Shown here: positions 10,901 to 23,900 of the stretch, in pieces
Layout of the letters: every line of letters starts with the position of its first letter
Numbering within the stretch: position 1 is the first letter of the stretch
Origin: Melampsora larici-populina 98AG31
Lineage: Eukaryota; Basidiomycota; Pucciniomycetes; Pucciniales; Melampsoraceae
Length of the DNA: 64,000 nt
Assembly (NCBI RefSeq): GCF_000204055.1
Contig: NW_006768782.1
Span: 1,132,313 to 1,196,312 of the forward strand
Direction: 5' to 3'
The notes under the pieces: model-generated
The model's input: only the letters and a program-made list of their open reading frames with translations
Database searches by the model: none
What the model was told of the DNA's origin: nothing
Made by a program: the position numbers and the translations under genes

Positions 10901-13900
10901 AATATTCGTAAAGCAGAATGCAGGCCAGCTATCAGAGCTATTCTACTCGACTGTCTGACAGTTTATGAGTCTGCTCAATACCCGTTCCGACGTGCTAGAA
11001 CTCTCTGTCGACTGATGGAGTTGCATCTTGGCAATGCTTTGAACTCGCAGTCTCTACCCTTGGAGGACACTTTGAATATACTTTTTGACGAGATCAAGAC
11101 CCTATGTCACTCCAGAAACTGTGCTGAGGATGTAGATTTGGCGCGCTACCGATCCCAGTATGTAGCTTTTGGACACATATGGATTGCTTTAGCTGCTCAA
11201 CAGGCGTGCAATCCCACGAAGTTTCTCAACGCTAGCAAATCCGCTATGATCGAGTTGCAGGCTATCACACAGACACTTGCCTCAAACACTAAGACGCAGC
11301 AAGTCACCCGAAAACAGACCCCCAGTTCACCACGTCGCAAAAATATTTCAGCTCGTACCCGCAACTTGGATCCTCCGACTTCTACACTGCCTAACCCCTT
11401 GAAGACCCCAGCTCCAAAAACTACATTCCGAGCAGCAAAGACAGTCGGTAAGCAGCTATCAACTGATAATGATGAAGAACCGATGAGCTGTGAAGTAGAC
11501 CGGCAATCGAATTCTACTCCTGTGGATCAACCTCTCGACGATTTGGACCGGCACCTGCAACACTTGCGGTTGTTCAGTCATGTATTAGCTGTTCATGGTC
11601 TGATTCACTCAAAGCTTGCAGTACTTCAACTTCTGCTCCAAATTTACGAACGCTGGTCTTCATCAGATCTCGATGACCCAATTCCAATTGAGGGTGCTAC
11701 GGTCACGAAGACCGAATTATCGTTGACCTTTATGCAATTGGAGGACACGAAGCGGGCCGGTCATGCTCTTGAAACGCAACCTGTCCCTCGCTCGAAGGAA
11801 TCCATACTTGTGTCAAGGGCTTCTGAAAGCGCGCTCACTTTATTACGTTCCCGATACCTATCTGACATTGATGAGTACGACCAAGCCAAAACAACATTTA
11901 CATCAGCACACGCGATTTGGACCCTGGCTGAGGACGAAGATGATGATTTGCTAACCTCCAAGTCCCAGACATCAAGCACTAATCGGGTAATCAAGCGAAC
12001 AAAGGCACTTCATATGAGTGCGCTAGCTTCGTCGACGTATTCGTACCTGGAAGAAAACACTGGAGATCTCAACTCAGCGATTGATTCGATCTTACGCGCC
12101 ATACGTCTCTTCCATCGAGCTTCCTCCAACATACTACGGATATCGAGTCCTCCTACCATAGCGCCCGAGTCTAAAGGCAAAGTGGAAGATGTTTTTGGAA
12201 GTGGTGGCGGGGTAAAAGACTGTGTCCCCCTCCCTGAAGCACAGCGAGAAACGAGGCCGGGTATGATGACTATGGAGAGTCACCCGGTTGGTGAACTGAC
12301 CTGGCAGATAGCGGACGCAATGGCTCAAGCCCTCAAGAGAGCCATAATGCTATACTTGACCAAAGGGTCGCCTCGGATGGCTGAAGGTTATTTAACCCAA
12401 CTTTTACAGTTCGCTACGAAGATAGGCTCTATCCGGCTCCAGGTTAGTGGGATGGGGTTACAAGCAGAAATGATGACCCTCAAGGGCGAATACAATAATG
12501 CTCGAACAGTACTTGCGGAAGCAGTCGCATTATTGGGTGAGGAGACTAGTCCTGAGCTTGCCGAGATTTGGAGACTGCGTAGCTCCTTGTCATATCGACT
12601 GAAGTCGTACGATGAAGCAAGAGAGCACAGTACTGCGACATGCCACATCTTGAAGAAAATTGAAGATGAAGGGATGTGCTCCGATGACCTTACCAAGTAA
12701 ATCGCTATCTATCATGACTACCGCTGTTGGCAATTTGCTGACTGTTTATTACTTTCAGTCTTTCAAAGTCCGTCCAAACATTGAGTCTGAAATCCTGTCC
12801 ACCCACTCGCGCACTCGATCAGTTCAGCTGTATCCTATCTACAATCGCTGCCCGTGCAGTCTATGTTCAAGGTACATTTGATGCGCTCAATGTTTTACAG
12901 CGGAGTACGCATTCTGATAAAATCTATCTTTTTGATCGCCAGCTCGCGTGTCCCGTGATCGACGTCGAGCAGAAGACTTGGCTGAAGACCTCTTGATATT
13001 ATCAAAAATGCCTCACAGGGCTCGAGAGAAGGTTCGCTAGACCCGGCTTGCATATAGCTTGGGTCATCGCTAAAAAAATTGTCATGTTCATCCGTAGGTC
13101 TTCGAAACGACGCTGGTCGCCCTTACCGAATTGGATGACGTCCTTCAAAGTTATCGCGTCGATCCTCTGTTGGGTGTCTTGCCCGAAGCCAGTGCGCTTT
13201 TTTACAAATTCCCTACATCACCAGTGTCTGACGTTTTCTCTGCGTTTCAGTGATCGCGATCCCTCCGCAGAGTTCCTCAGTCATCAAATCCACTGTAAAG
13301 AAAGACGACATCCCCCGGATATCACAAGCCATTAAGATCATTGAGCACACCCTATGCAAACGTACCATCGAATGTGCGACAGTCTGGAACCTCCAAGAGA
13401 CTGTTTGTACCTTGATGACTCTCAAGTTCATTAGATGTATCCTTGGTCGAGCACCTGTAAACGCTGCCGGCGAAGTAGCTGCTTTGATGGGTCAGTCGTC
13501 GTGTTCTATGGCAATCTTGATTGGTTGCTTGGTCATGGTTGTTGATGCCTTACTTCACCAGACTTTGCTTCTAGCATCACCTTGCGCAGGGAGATGTTGG
13601 ATATTGTACGTGCAAAGCTTCATGGTCCAACTTCGGTCGATGACATATCGTGGCCTTCCATCGCCCCGGCTACACCAAGAAGCATTCCACTCCGCGACGA
13701 TGCCGGGTGTACTTTGACTCGCCAGTATTGGGTCAAAGTGCAGCAGAATCACATGTTGGATGCTGACCATCCAGGAATATATCGCCCTATCAAGAATCTT
13801 CCCACGGAATGGCGGGTTGCGTCATTGCACCTGTCACAAGACCGAGATAGCCTCTTTCTTGTTCAGCATCACAACGCCACGGACCCATTGGTACTAAAGC

Positions 13901-15592
13901 TCCCTATGAATCGTCAAAACCGAAGGGAGGGGGAAGAAGACTTGTTTACATTATCCACGGCTCTTCAAGAACTTCAGAACATTGTTAGCTGTAGCAATGC
14001 TGCCACTCAACGGGCTAGACATGTATCTGGACATGATGAAAAGGTGACCTGGTGGACGGAACGTAAAGAACTTGACGGTAGAATGCGTAGACTGGTAGAA
14101 AACATCGAAAATCATTGGTTAGGGGGCTGCAAGGTACGCGCTCAATCTTGCTATGTCGCTCACTGGATTAGTTCATTGACGGTCTAGTTATGCAGGGTTT
14201 TTTACGTTGCTCAAACTCAATCCCTGATCGCGATGCACTGGGTGCCGCGTTAGAAAAGGTATTTCGAGAACATTTGATTTGTTCCCAAGATCGGACTACA
14301 TTTTCGGGCACACTCGACGATCATGTCATCAATGCCTTCACCTCACTCCCTATTAGCTGTCGAGATGAAGACCTCGAAGATCTGGTTCAATTTGCCGTTG
14401 ACTGTTATCAAATCAACGAAGCGCCAGTAATTGGTGACGAGGTTGACGCTGACCAGGTTAGCATGACACGGAGAACACAATCTTAGATCAGGCCTGACTA
14501 TTAATTTCACCTCTGACATGATCCCTCGTCTTTTCAGGTTGTTTGTCAGCTACGAGAAATACAAAAAGAAATGTTAAAGCCCCACTCAAAGGAGGCGAGC
14601 TCAAAACAACACTTATTTTTGATTCTAGACAAAAACCTACAAGGCTTCCCTTGGGAAGTTCTTCCGCATCTCAGAGGACATTCAATTAGTCGGATACCTT
14701 CCCTGAGCTTTTTAAGGGATCGATTGCTCGCATTGGGGGAATTGACCTCACCATCAAATATGACAGTTGATGCGACACGCACTGCATATATCTTGAACCC
14801 CAGTGGCGATTTGATCAGTACTCAGACTATGTTTGAAACATGGCTCGGAGGCCATCAAGGCTGGAATGGAATTAAGAATCGATCACCATCAACGGAAGAA
14901 GTCAAACAGGGCCTGGCAACGTCCAACTTGATGCTGTGAGATAATCTCACTCCTACATCCTTGAGTCTCCCGCATATCTCAATAACGAGTATGAACTGAT
15001 TCCTTGCTACCTCTCCGCGAGATGATTTTAGCTATTTTGGACATGGGGGTGCAGAACAATACATTCGATCAATTAACATCAAGCAGTTGCCTAGATGTGC
15101 TGTTACCATGTTGTGGGGTTGTTCCTCCGGCATGCTTCAGGATCAAGGGGACTTTGATCCATCTGGAACGCCTTACGCCTATATGATTGCTGGGTGGTGA
15201 GTAATACTTTTATGACGAACGCCAGCTTGTGAGCCGTTGATGAATCTTTTATCACTTTTGGCAAACTCAAAAGCCCTTCTCTGGTCGCAAATCTTTGGGA
15301 TGTGACCGATAAAGACATCGATCGATTGGCGATGGACCTATTCAAAAAGACTGGACTTCATCCTCCCGACGATCCTAGTCGCGAACCCGTCAATATCAGT
15401 CAAGCTCTTGCTGAATCAAGATCTGTTTGTCAGTTGCGCTATTTGAACGGTATGTTGACTTTTCTCACTATATCCGTCTGAACACATAAGATAGAAGCAA
15501 TTTTCATATATGTTCAACTCACGGTGAATTTTTGATTAGGTGCCGCTCCAGTGGTCTATGGGATGCCAGTCCAATTTACATCAAGCCCATGA
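7938..15592 (+). CDS. ESP1: Separase (peptidase C50), 13 exons
   Basis: Separase is the caspase-like protease that cuts the cohesin kleisin at anaphase and is held by securin until then. Exons as I read them are 7938-8696, 8756-9266, 9318-12696, 12759-12904, 12943-13031, 13098-13191, 13251-13490, 13562-14133, 14196-14456, 14538-14935, 15022-15196, 15274-15449 and 15540-15592, about 2,280 residues, in the family's upper range. The long N-terminal part is helical, TPR-like. The catalytic region shows FLILDKNLQGFPWE, SISRIPSLSFLRDRL, the His in SYFGHGGAEQY (codon 15042-15044), the Cys in LWGCSSG (15120-15122), then NLWDVTDKDIDR and NGAAPVVYG. I chose ATG 7938 because the longer frame starts at a TTG. 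The join between exons 10 and 11 is one base out of phase. The 12905-12942 intron is unusually short (38 bp). Confidence 0.93.
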
Positions 15593-15834
15593 TTAATCAC
15601 CCCGCTGATCAGTTGTTCTGACCAAGCGTTTTAAACTTCCTTGTATTATTAACTCACCATCTATCACTTTTATGCATCCATCTTGTCATAACATCTTTCT
15701 AGTGCGTATATATGAAATAGTAATTCTATATTGTTTATGTGGTTTGTGATTATGTTTCATGCTTTGGAATATATGTACAATTATCTGAATCTCCTGTGAT
15801 CTTTTGATCTTAATCAACTGCCTTCTATCAAGGC

Positions 15835-16133
15835 TGCCACTATACTATACTATACTATACTGATACTATACTTGGTATAGTATAGTTCAACTACTGTACT
15901 TGAACTATGCTTGGTATAGTATAGTACAATTATACTTATCTATACTATATCATACTGTGCAGTATAGTTGAACATGCTGATGGAAAACTTGTGTAACCCT
16001 TGTCCATGTATAGTTGATCATTTGATACTATACTGAGTATAGTTGAGGAAAGTATAGTTCCAACTGTACTATACTGAGTATAGTATGAATTCAAACTATA
16101 CAACTATACCTATACTAGTATAGTATAGTGGCA
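15835..16133. mobile_element. TATAC/GTATA-rich foldback element
   Basis: It begins TGCCACTATACTATACTA and ends with the inverted complement TAGTATAGTATAGTGGCA. Nearly all of the interior is built from ACTATAC and GTATAGT, so it could fold on itself at many scales. No clear target-site duplication was found. Confidence 0.65.
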
Positions 16134-17110
16134 CACTCGCTTCTATCTGTTTTGATGTGTAGGTTGATCACATTATTGTTTGGTGTGGTGTAAGCCTGGC
16201 TCACACCACTGTGACAAGCATGAGTTGGCCCCAACCTGGTGCCAACCAAATTTTGTGGTGTTGTCAGCCCCAGGCCTGGCAAAAGCCATTGGTTTCACAT
16301 GGAGTTATTGCCTGTCAGTTTTGTGAATTTGAACAACTGCACAGATTATGTCATGACTTTCTCACATTATTTCAATCTATCATGATATCAAATTCAATGA
16401 ATGTGACACCAAATGACACCACATGAGCATATCAATCAATTCATTACCATGCCTTTAATTAAACTTGCCTGTAGTTACAGATACCTTGATGAAATAACAT
16501 TAATTCCTCTGTATAAAAGCATACAATGTTGTAGCATGGATAACACGCAGACCTCCCAGTCAGCACAGCCAACATTTTTACATCACATGGTATGCACTAA
16601 AATAAAGGATTTGCAATTGTGATAAAAGATAGCAATCTTTCAATGTGATATAATAGGGATGCAACTCAATGTTGCATGTCTTTGGAGTGATTTAAGATTT
16701 CATGTAATGTTATAGCAGATGACTGAATGCCATCTAATGAATGTGTGATTATAAATCACAAGATCAGCAAGTGATTCAAGCCACACATCATTCAACATTG
16801 CTCTAGTGAAGATGTGACAACCCTGGGCCAGCAATGCCCCTGTTGCATGCTGCACTGCTGAAACATTGCAACTTTTGGGTCTGTACTTCAGCCTGGATCC
16901 TGCAGATTTGTTGCGGCCTTTACTGCTGTGCAACAAGATCCTTGGAATCTACAATTTTTCTGGACCACAACAACACTTGTTGTGTTACAGCCCGTGTCCA
17001 GAGCTTGATTTGTATTTTTTGGTGCTGTTGTGCATGCTGTGTTGTGCAACAGGAGGGGAACCACACAACTAGACCTCCCCATTTGCTGTTGTGGTGCCCT
17101 CTGCAATGTA

Positions 17111-17277
17111 CAGTAGACTCTGACATGCCTGATAGCTGTCAAAACCAATAATCTTGGGAAACCAATAATTTTTTGGCCATTTTTCTTTCAATTTTCAGTG
17201 AAATTTGCTCTGACAAAACCTATACTCTGTGAAAACCAATACATTTTTTGGGGGATTGGTTATATCAGAGTCTACTG
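17111..17277. mobile_element. 167-bp pogo/Tc1-mariner-type MITE
   Basis: Inverted ends CAGTAGACTCTGA and TCAGAGTCTACTG are bracketed by TA at 17109-17110 and 17278-17279. TA duplication and a CAGT start fit the pogo/Fot branch of Tc1/mariner. The subterminal ACCAATA motif recurs inside. Confidence 0.8.
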
Positions 17278-19669
17278 TAGCAAGAGACACAGCCAATTGT
17301 TACTTGTTGTGGTGCAACACAGCTGCAAATTTGCTTGATGTGGTGTGCTGTGTTGCTGGCCCAAGGTTGCATGTGATTGAAACCCACCAGTGATGCAATA
17401 GGATGTATCACATCAACTGAAAGTGATTCAATTTTAACTTAAATCTGATGGCAAGCCCTGTATAGTGGGAATCATCAAGAGGCAAGAAGCCACGGACCAG
17501 GTAATTTGTAATTACAACAAACAATCTGATTTATATCTGGTGCACTCTTGACTGTCAGAAATCAAAAAAAAACAAGAACTTCAAAAATTGGTCTTCTGAG
17601 GATATTTTTGAAGATCCCTGAACCGGAGGACCCCAAAAATATCTTGATTCCCGAATTGGGTGATATTTGTGACTCTGGCAATCTTTTTTGAAAAATTATG
17701 TGATTAAGTGGCTCTTGATGGTTCCCACTATACATGTATTCATATGTCACATATGCGCCTCGGTGAAAACATACACTGAGATTAATGGAGAGGAAAGAAG
17801 AGGCGGGGCACAATTTCTTCTTGAATCAGGAGAATTGGTGTGGGCTTGGAATGCTGTGCTAGGGGGTTGATCCGTCTTGAGATTCTGATGTTCAACTATG
17901 CAGGCCTTTTGCTTGATCAAAAATCGTTTTGGATAGAGATTGTGATTTTAATTAGGCAGTAACACAACAAGTGACTCATTCTAAAAACCTCCTACATTAC
18001 CGGTTTGAAGAGACACATGAAGCACATGGTGATTTGCCATTACAACACACCTTACAAGAGCTTCAGAATAAAGAAGAACAAGGCAATAAACCATCAAGCA
18101 ATCCAGTAGAATCAGATACATTAAACATGGAATAACAATTGACACTTTCAGTAGGTGATACCAACAGCTATGCTAAAGAAGTCAAACATTGGTAAAGGGA
18201 AGAAATCTTCACCAACAAGTCAAGCATGCTAAGCTTACCCTAGCAGAAGTGTCACTTTTTGAATGTGGATTAACATTTGGATTGAAGTTGATATTCTGAG
18301 GATCCTTGTCAATGTTGGGCATTGAGGTCAAGGGTGTAGACCAACAACGTTTGACAGAAATGTTGTTAGATCTCATCAGAATATATGTAGTACTACAAAT
18401 AGCATGGAAGAAGTCACACAAAAATGAGCACAACTATATGGAAAGATAATGATAAGAAAGGTTCAAATAGAGTGACCAAGTAGTGGAAATATCACGAGTA
18501 ACCCTATGCCCCAAATTAACAATCAAGAAGATTGTCAAGAGTGAGTAAGCTTTTGGGCTAAGTAATCAAAACACAAGCAGGGAAGTAGGGCAGTCAGTCA
18601 AGAAGGCAATCAAATTCTTGTTGATACAAATGATATAGAAAGTCTTGAACCTGAATGAGAATCAAGTATGTGTAGGTGAAGAAATCAAAAGTGGATGCAG
18701 AAGGATTAGGAAGACAACAACTCAGGCTCAATCAAATGCATGGTAGGCTTTTGTTGATTTCAACCAATCAAACTTGATTTCTTGTTGAACTTGGAGGAAT
18801 CAAGAGTCTATATATGCCTCTTGGTATTGGTTTGGAAGGTTTCTAGGACAATGATAAGAATGTATCAAATTTGAATCTAATGTATGGTGTGATGAGCACT
18901 TACTGACCAAAATTCTGATGTTGAGAAATTGATTGTACCCCACTTGATGGATGAGTAGATTGTGAAGAAAGACAAAGTAGAAAGTGAGAAGTGAAGCAAC
19001 CAAACCAACTTCAATATGAGAGTGATATTACATTTTAAAATGAAGACCTTCAAGTTAATCAGATAAAGTGATGATCAGGTGCAGACTGGGAGTGGAAAGA
19101 GAAAGGAAATCTTTGGACATCTCTAAAAACTTATTGAATCCAACTTCAACTGCAACAAGATGAGCTTTTTAATTTGACTTCAATCACTTGATAGTTTCAT
19201 GGCTAGAATCATGAATCATGAATGTTTTGAATTGTACAAGGTACAACATGAAGATGGTGCAGTAGGGTGTAGTCATGAAAGACAAAGCGGACCAAGTTTG
19301 CCTTGAACAAAATCAAACTCCAATTTCACTTTTTGTGTTTTCAAACAAGAACATTCTATGTGCATACAAGATAACATGATAATCTTATTACAGGTCATCA
19401 ATGGAATACAGAACTCTCATCCCACTGCACCGCCAATTGAAAAGTCAAGAAGTAACAAAGGCACAAAAGGACAGATGAGTGTTGGAATGGGAATCCTTCG
19501 ACTATGAATTCAGTGAATCCAGAAAACAAGTAGCCTTATGTTGGTTTTCTGTTCTCCACTCTTCCCATTTTCTTAAATGACTGTATCATATTTTGTCTGT
19601 TGATCAAGTGCCAATAGTAGAGACAGGGGATGCGACAGATATGTAGTGTCCCAACTTTCCACAGTGTGT

Positions 19670-19771
19670 TACAGTAAATTTCAAAAGTCTTGAAATTTCT
19701 GATTTCAAGAAATCACCTGGTGGACCGTGCAAGGCGCAGCACCGGCCAAAAGTAAGCTGGCCGTGCTGTCA
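19670..19771 (+). repeat. Dispersed ~100-bp repeat, copy 1
   Basis: The sequence from ACAGTAAATTTCAAAAG to CTGGCCGTGCTGTCA is found again, inverted, at 27857-27956 with only a few differences. The family is not identified. Confidence 0.85.
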
Positions 19772-20109
19772 CCTAAACCTTCTCAGATGAGCTTTTAAGG
19801 CTTGGGTCTTTGACTAACCTGCTCATTGTCAACAACTTTCAAGAACGTTGCAACTTTCTCTTACGACTTTTGCATTCCCAGATCTCAACTGGACAATTCC
19901 AGATGATATGGTCCTCGATCGGGTGGGGTGGCAAGCCTCTCCAATTGGACTCTGCCCACCATATAGAGAGTCGTTGGTTTTCTGGATTGCCCTCTTTGGA
20001 TCTGGAATCAGGCACCTGTTTCATCCCTCTTTCCGACTCTTTTGTTTGTCTCTTACTTTTTGCAGTGTCAAACAATCGACACCACTTTCTTTCCAATCTT
20101 TCGATCAAA

Positions 20110-20448
20110 ATGCCCAAGACCCCTTCTCGTCCTTCCAAGCCTAGTAGCAGCAATCCAGGTTCTCAAAAACCGACTCGTCAAGCTTATTTGTCAGTTTGTT
20201 CAATTTGGTGCTTTTGAAATTGATGGAACTGATTGGTTTCATACCTCTCAATTGCAGGACCCATCCGGACCCCGAGCAGCTTGAACCCCATGTGGATGTT
20301 GCCAAAGGTGGACGCCACATTCAACCGCTCGCCCTTGGCGATATCTTGGATCTAAACGTTGATTCCAGCAATCCCTCTTCCGGAATTGGTTCCCGTGATA
20401 CGCCTGTGGAGTTTGATTACAGCCATGAGTCTCAGGATAGTGAAAGTG
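20110..20448 (+). CDS. 5' exons of an unidentified gene interrupted by a hAT element
   Basis: Exon 1 (20110-20189, MPKTPSRPSKPSSSNPG...) joins in phase to exon 2 (20258-20448, THPDPEQLEPHVDVAKGG...). The next intron starts GTATGTG at 20449 and contains the whole 4.9 kb hAT element; after it the intron ends at ...TTCATAG and a 30-base exon 25449-25478 follows in phase, ending at GTAAGTG. The N-terminal peptide is Ser/Pro/Lys-rich and low in complexity. Further exons are not recognised, and a Tc1-type pseudogene lies downstream, so the gene may be truncated. I cannot name its product. Confidence 0.45.
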
Positions 20449-20981
20449 GTATGTGATGTTTCATTGGTGCATACAATACCGGAACCACTCCGCAACAAAT
20501 TGTGGTTGCAGAGCGGTTTTTTAGCGGGTTTTCCTCCGCTAGGCGCTCCGTCACTTCAGAGCGGGGCCTCCGCACCGCTAATCAGGGCCGAGAAACCCAG
20601 AGCGGGGCCATCGCTCCGCGATGGGCCGGGGCCATTCCCAAATCGCAATATAGCGGGTTAATAACCCTGTACCCAGGAGTCAAAGGGGTACAGGGTTAAC
20701 TTCATCCCACTTTGTTTGATTCAAGCCACACCATCCATTCTCAATCCCAACAGCGACAAGTGGCGCTTCGACTGATCTCGAAACCATGGACAACCCCTGG
20801 CAAGATCGATCAATTTGGTCCTCCTGGCTGACCTGTGGTACTTCAAACCTATTGATGACCGGCTTCAGAATCCGACTAAGGTATGTTCAGATCTTCACTT
20901 CGTTCCCTTCGTTTACTCTCCTCGTTGCCTATTATCTTATTCATATCTTTTTTTTTATCTTTCGATATCTTCCTTTTGATC

Positions 20982-23900
20982 ATGGCTCCTTCCAAATCTT
21001 CATCACAAACCTTGTCAAAATCTTCACTTAGTCTCAAGGTTCCGGGTCAGACTTCCACCAGAACACTTCGTCCCCCAAGCCCTTCTCAACCCAAGCCAGG
21101 TTTTGTAGTATCTCCAAACGACTCTCGTCAAACAGTACCTACGCCTGAGGATACGACTGATGATGATGATGATCAATCAGTTGGACCTCTTGCCAATTGG
21201 TTGGCATCTCCTCGACCTCCGACTCCGCTGATCAAAAAGAAAACACAACGAAAGTCCAAGGCGTCCCAAGCAGGCAAGGTAAGTTATTATATCTGAACTA
21301 ATTGAAATGAGATGAAAAAAAGACCAATGCTTACATTTATATGTTTACTCTGCTTGGTTAGACTCGTTCTTCAATTGCCAAACGTGCTAGATCACCATCT
21401 GCATCCTCCAATGGGACTCCTCGATCATCGAACGGTACTTCTCGATCAGCAAAGAGACGCAATGTGGATGTAAGTAGTCTCAACTACATTAAGATATACA
21501 AATCCAGAGTTATTGAACTCGTATCTTTTTTTTCCTTGTCATATGTAGGCCTTTGAGGTCCCTTCCCATGTCGATCTTGATCAAGACTCTGAGATCGAAT
21601 TCGTGTGTTCCAACATGAACGGGGAACCAGGCTATAACGTGGTCCGTAGCAAACGGGTGCTGGACCTCCTTGCGTACTTTCATGATCCAGTGGTAAGTCC
21701 GTCTCTCTCCTTTATGTTTTCCGCTTGTTTCATTCAAGTATCATTGCTGACTTGAAGAACTTATTTGTAGGATCGTCTATACAAGTGTAGATGGTGTTCC
21801 AAGACTTACACTTGTGAGGGGTCAGCTACTTTCTGGCTGACTCTTCACTAAAAAGAAGTGTGTAAAGGACTAGGAAGAAGTCTTCACTGGTACACCCAAG
21901 TGAAGACTGCAGTTAGTTGACCTCTAAGGAGAGGATTTGATGCCAGTGGGATGGCTGAGTAATCCCTCTAAGGATCTTACTCGGAGCTCTGGTTGATCTT
22001 ACAACTCTGGAGCCTGCAGTACTTTAGACTCTGAGGATTCAGAGGTGCCGCGGGGTACTTTAGACTCTTGTACAGAGGAACCCTTTGTAAATTCCAAGCT
22101 TGTTCTGTTAGCTATTTATCCCACCAGCTCAGAACACCACTTGAGGTTTTACAATAACCTGAATAAAAGTAGAACTATAATAATCAAGATACAACAATAT
22201 CACTATACTCAATATTCTTGGTAAAGAATCAAGTAAGATGTGATGAGGAGTTGTGGTATGATAATAAGTTGGTTCTTCTTCCAAAGTGGGAAGAAGAGGA
22301 GTTTATATATTCTAGACCTAGGCGTCAACTTGTGGTTGGCGCTTAGGTTTGCTTTTCTTTGAGTTAGGTTTGGGTTAGGTTTATTATTACTGGTTAAGTC
22401 ATAATAAGGCTTGTTACTTAATTGACTCTTGAAACTGAGCCATGAGTTGTAATTCTTATGGTTTTAGACAAGTTTCATATATTTACATATGTATTACATA
22501 TATTTACATGTGTGTTTGTTAGTCTGTGGTCCTGTACACAGGGCTCAGGGCTGACAAAACTGGTGGTGACCGATCGTACTGGGGCCTATGGGGTCACCGT
22601 GACGGTGGCGACAAACGACCACACTGCATCAACCATCACAAGGCCATTGCAGCTGGTGTCATGCTTCCACTTTTGTACACCGAAAAGCAGCAGGCTGACA
22701 AAAAGCTAGCCAAGTCTTCAACCTTGGATGCTTTTGTTTCTGGACCACCATTTACAGTCGACTTGGTCAACATGATCCTAGTCATGTGGGTAGTTTGCCA
22801 TGCGCTAGCTTGGATTCGATTCGAAGACCCTTTACTTCGGGCGTCATTTCACAGCGTCAATCGAGGTGCCAAACTGCAATTGAAAACATGGGCAGCTCAG
22901 CAATCGGTCCATCTGTTTGAGGGATTGCACAATAGGGTCATCACAAACATTAAGGTATGTAACTCAAAGTTTCACTTATCTTCTGATCTCGGCAAAGTTA
23001 TTGATCATCATATATGAAAATCTTCAGCAAAACGAAGGAAAATTTTGTCTTATTCATGACGTGTGGACTACCAAAGGCAATCGGTACGCCTTTGTGGGAG
23101 CATCGGCGAATTACATCAACAGTGATTGGGTTTATCAATCAAGCCACCTCACGCTGAAGATGGTAAGTTGGCGGCATTTTGGGGCGCTTCTGGCCAGACC
23201 CATTGGCCGATTCTTGGTACGACACGGGCTTCACAAGAAGATAAGATATTTTTCTCTTACCTTTTTTGTTGCTATGAATCCAGGCTAATCATATGTTTGA
23301 CTTACTTGCATGTTGGCTCAGACCACCGACAGTGGCGGCAACAACGTGACGATGGCAAACGAGCTCCAATCGATGTTCTTGCTAGCTGAAGACCCAGTTG
23401 AATGGGATGGGTCAACACATCACATTTGATGCTATGCACATAAATTGAACTTGGTAGTTGGTCATGGCCTGAAGGCACTCGGCCATAAGGTTTCGACTGC
23501 CAAACCAAGCACTCCACATGGAGTCCCTCTTCCGAATCCAGCACTCGAGGTAAACGATGGTGTGGACCAGCTTGAAATCGATGATCCCGAATCGGAAGAA
23601 GACACGGATGGGCTACCTGGGACCCCGGATGGTATCGATGATGATGATGATGATGTTGAAGGCAATGATGGTGGCCCAGATGAGGATGTACCAGGCGATG
23701 TGGTCGCATTGGCGCTTACAAAGGTCAGTCCACAATTTCTAACATTAGATATATTCATGTTGAATGTTTAGTCTTTTTTTGCGTTTGATTGTGTAGGTCG
23801 ATACAATCTTAGGCCAGATTGCGAGCAGCGCAGCTCGCCGCTGCGATTTCAAGGCACGCTCCATCTGTATGGGATACGAGGGCAGGATGCTCAAACGCCC

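Larger units (their letters stand above)
15593..19809. other. Gene-poor, repeat-rich intergenic region
   Basis: No frame here shows a domain or a consistent exon structure. It holds two MITE-like elements (15835-16133 and 17111-17277), a CA/TG-rich segment (16200-17400) and AT-rich unique sequence (17900-19600). Confidence 0.5.

Noticed and set aside
17555..17700. Frame and repeats around a GGAGGACCCC motif
   Set aside because: No second copy or inverted partner in the window and no coding signal.
23302..23758. 135- and 98-codon minus-strand frames rich in His or Ser
   Set aside because: Antisense of the Asp-rich stretch of the hAT transposase.
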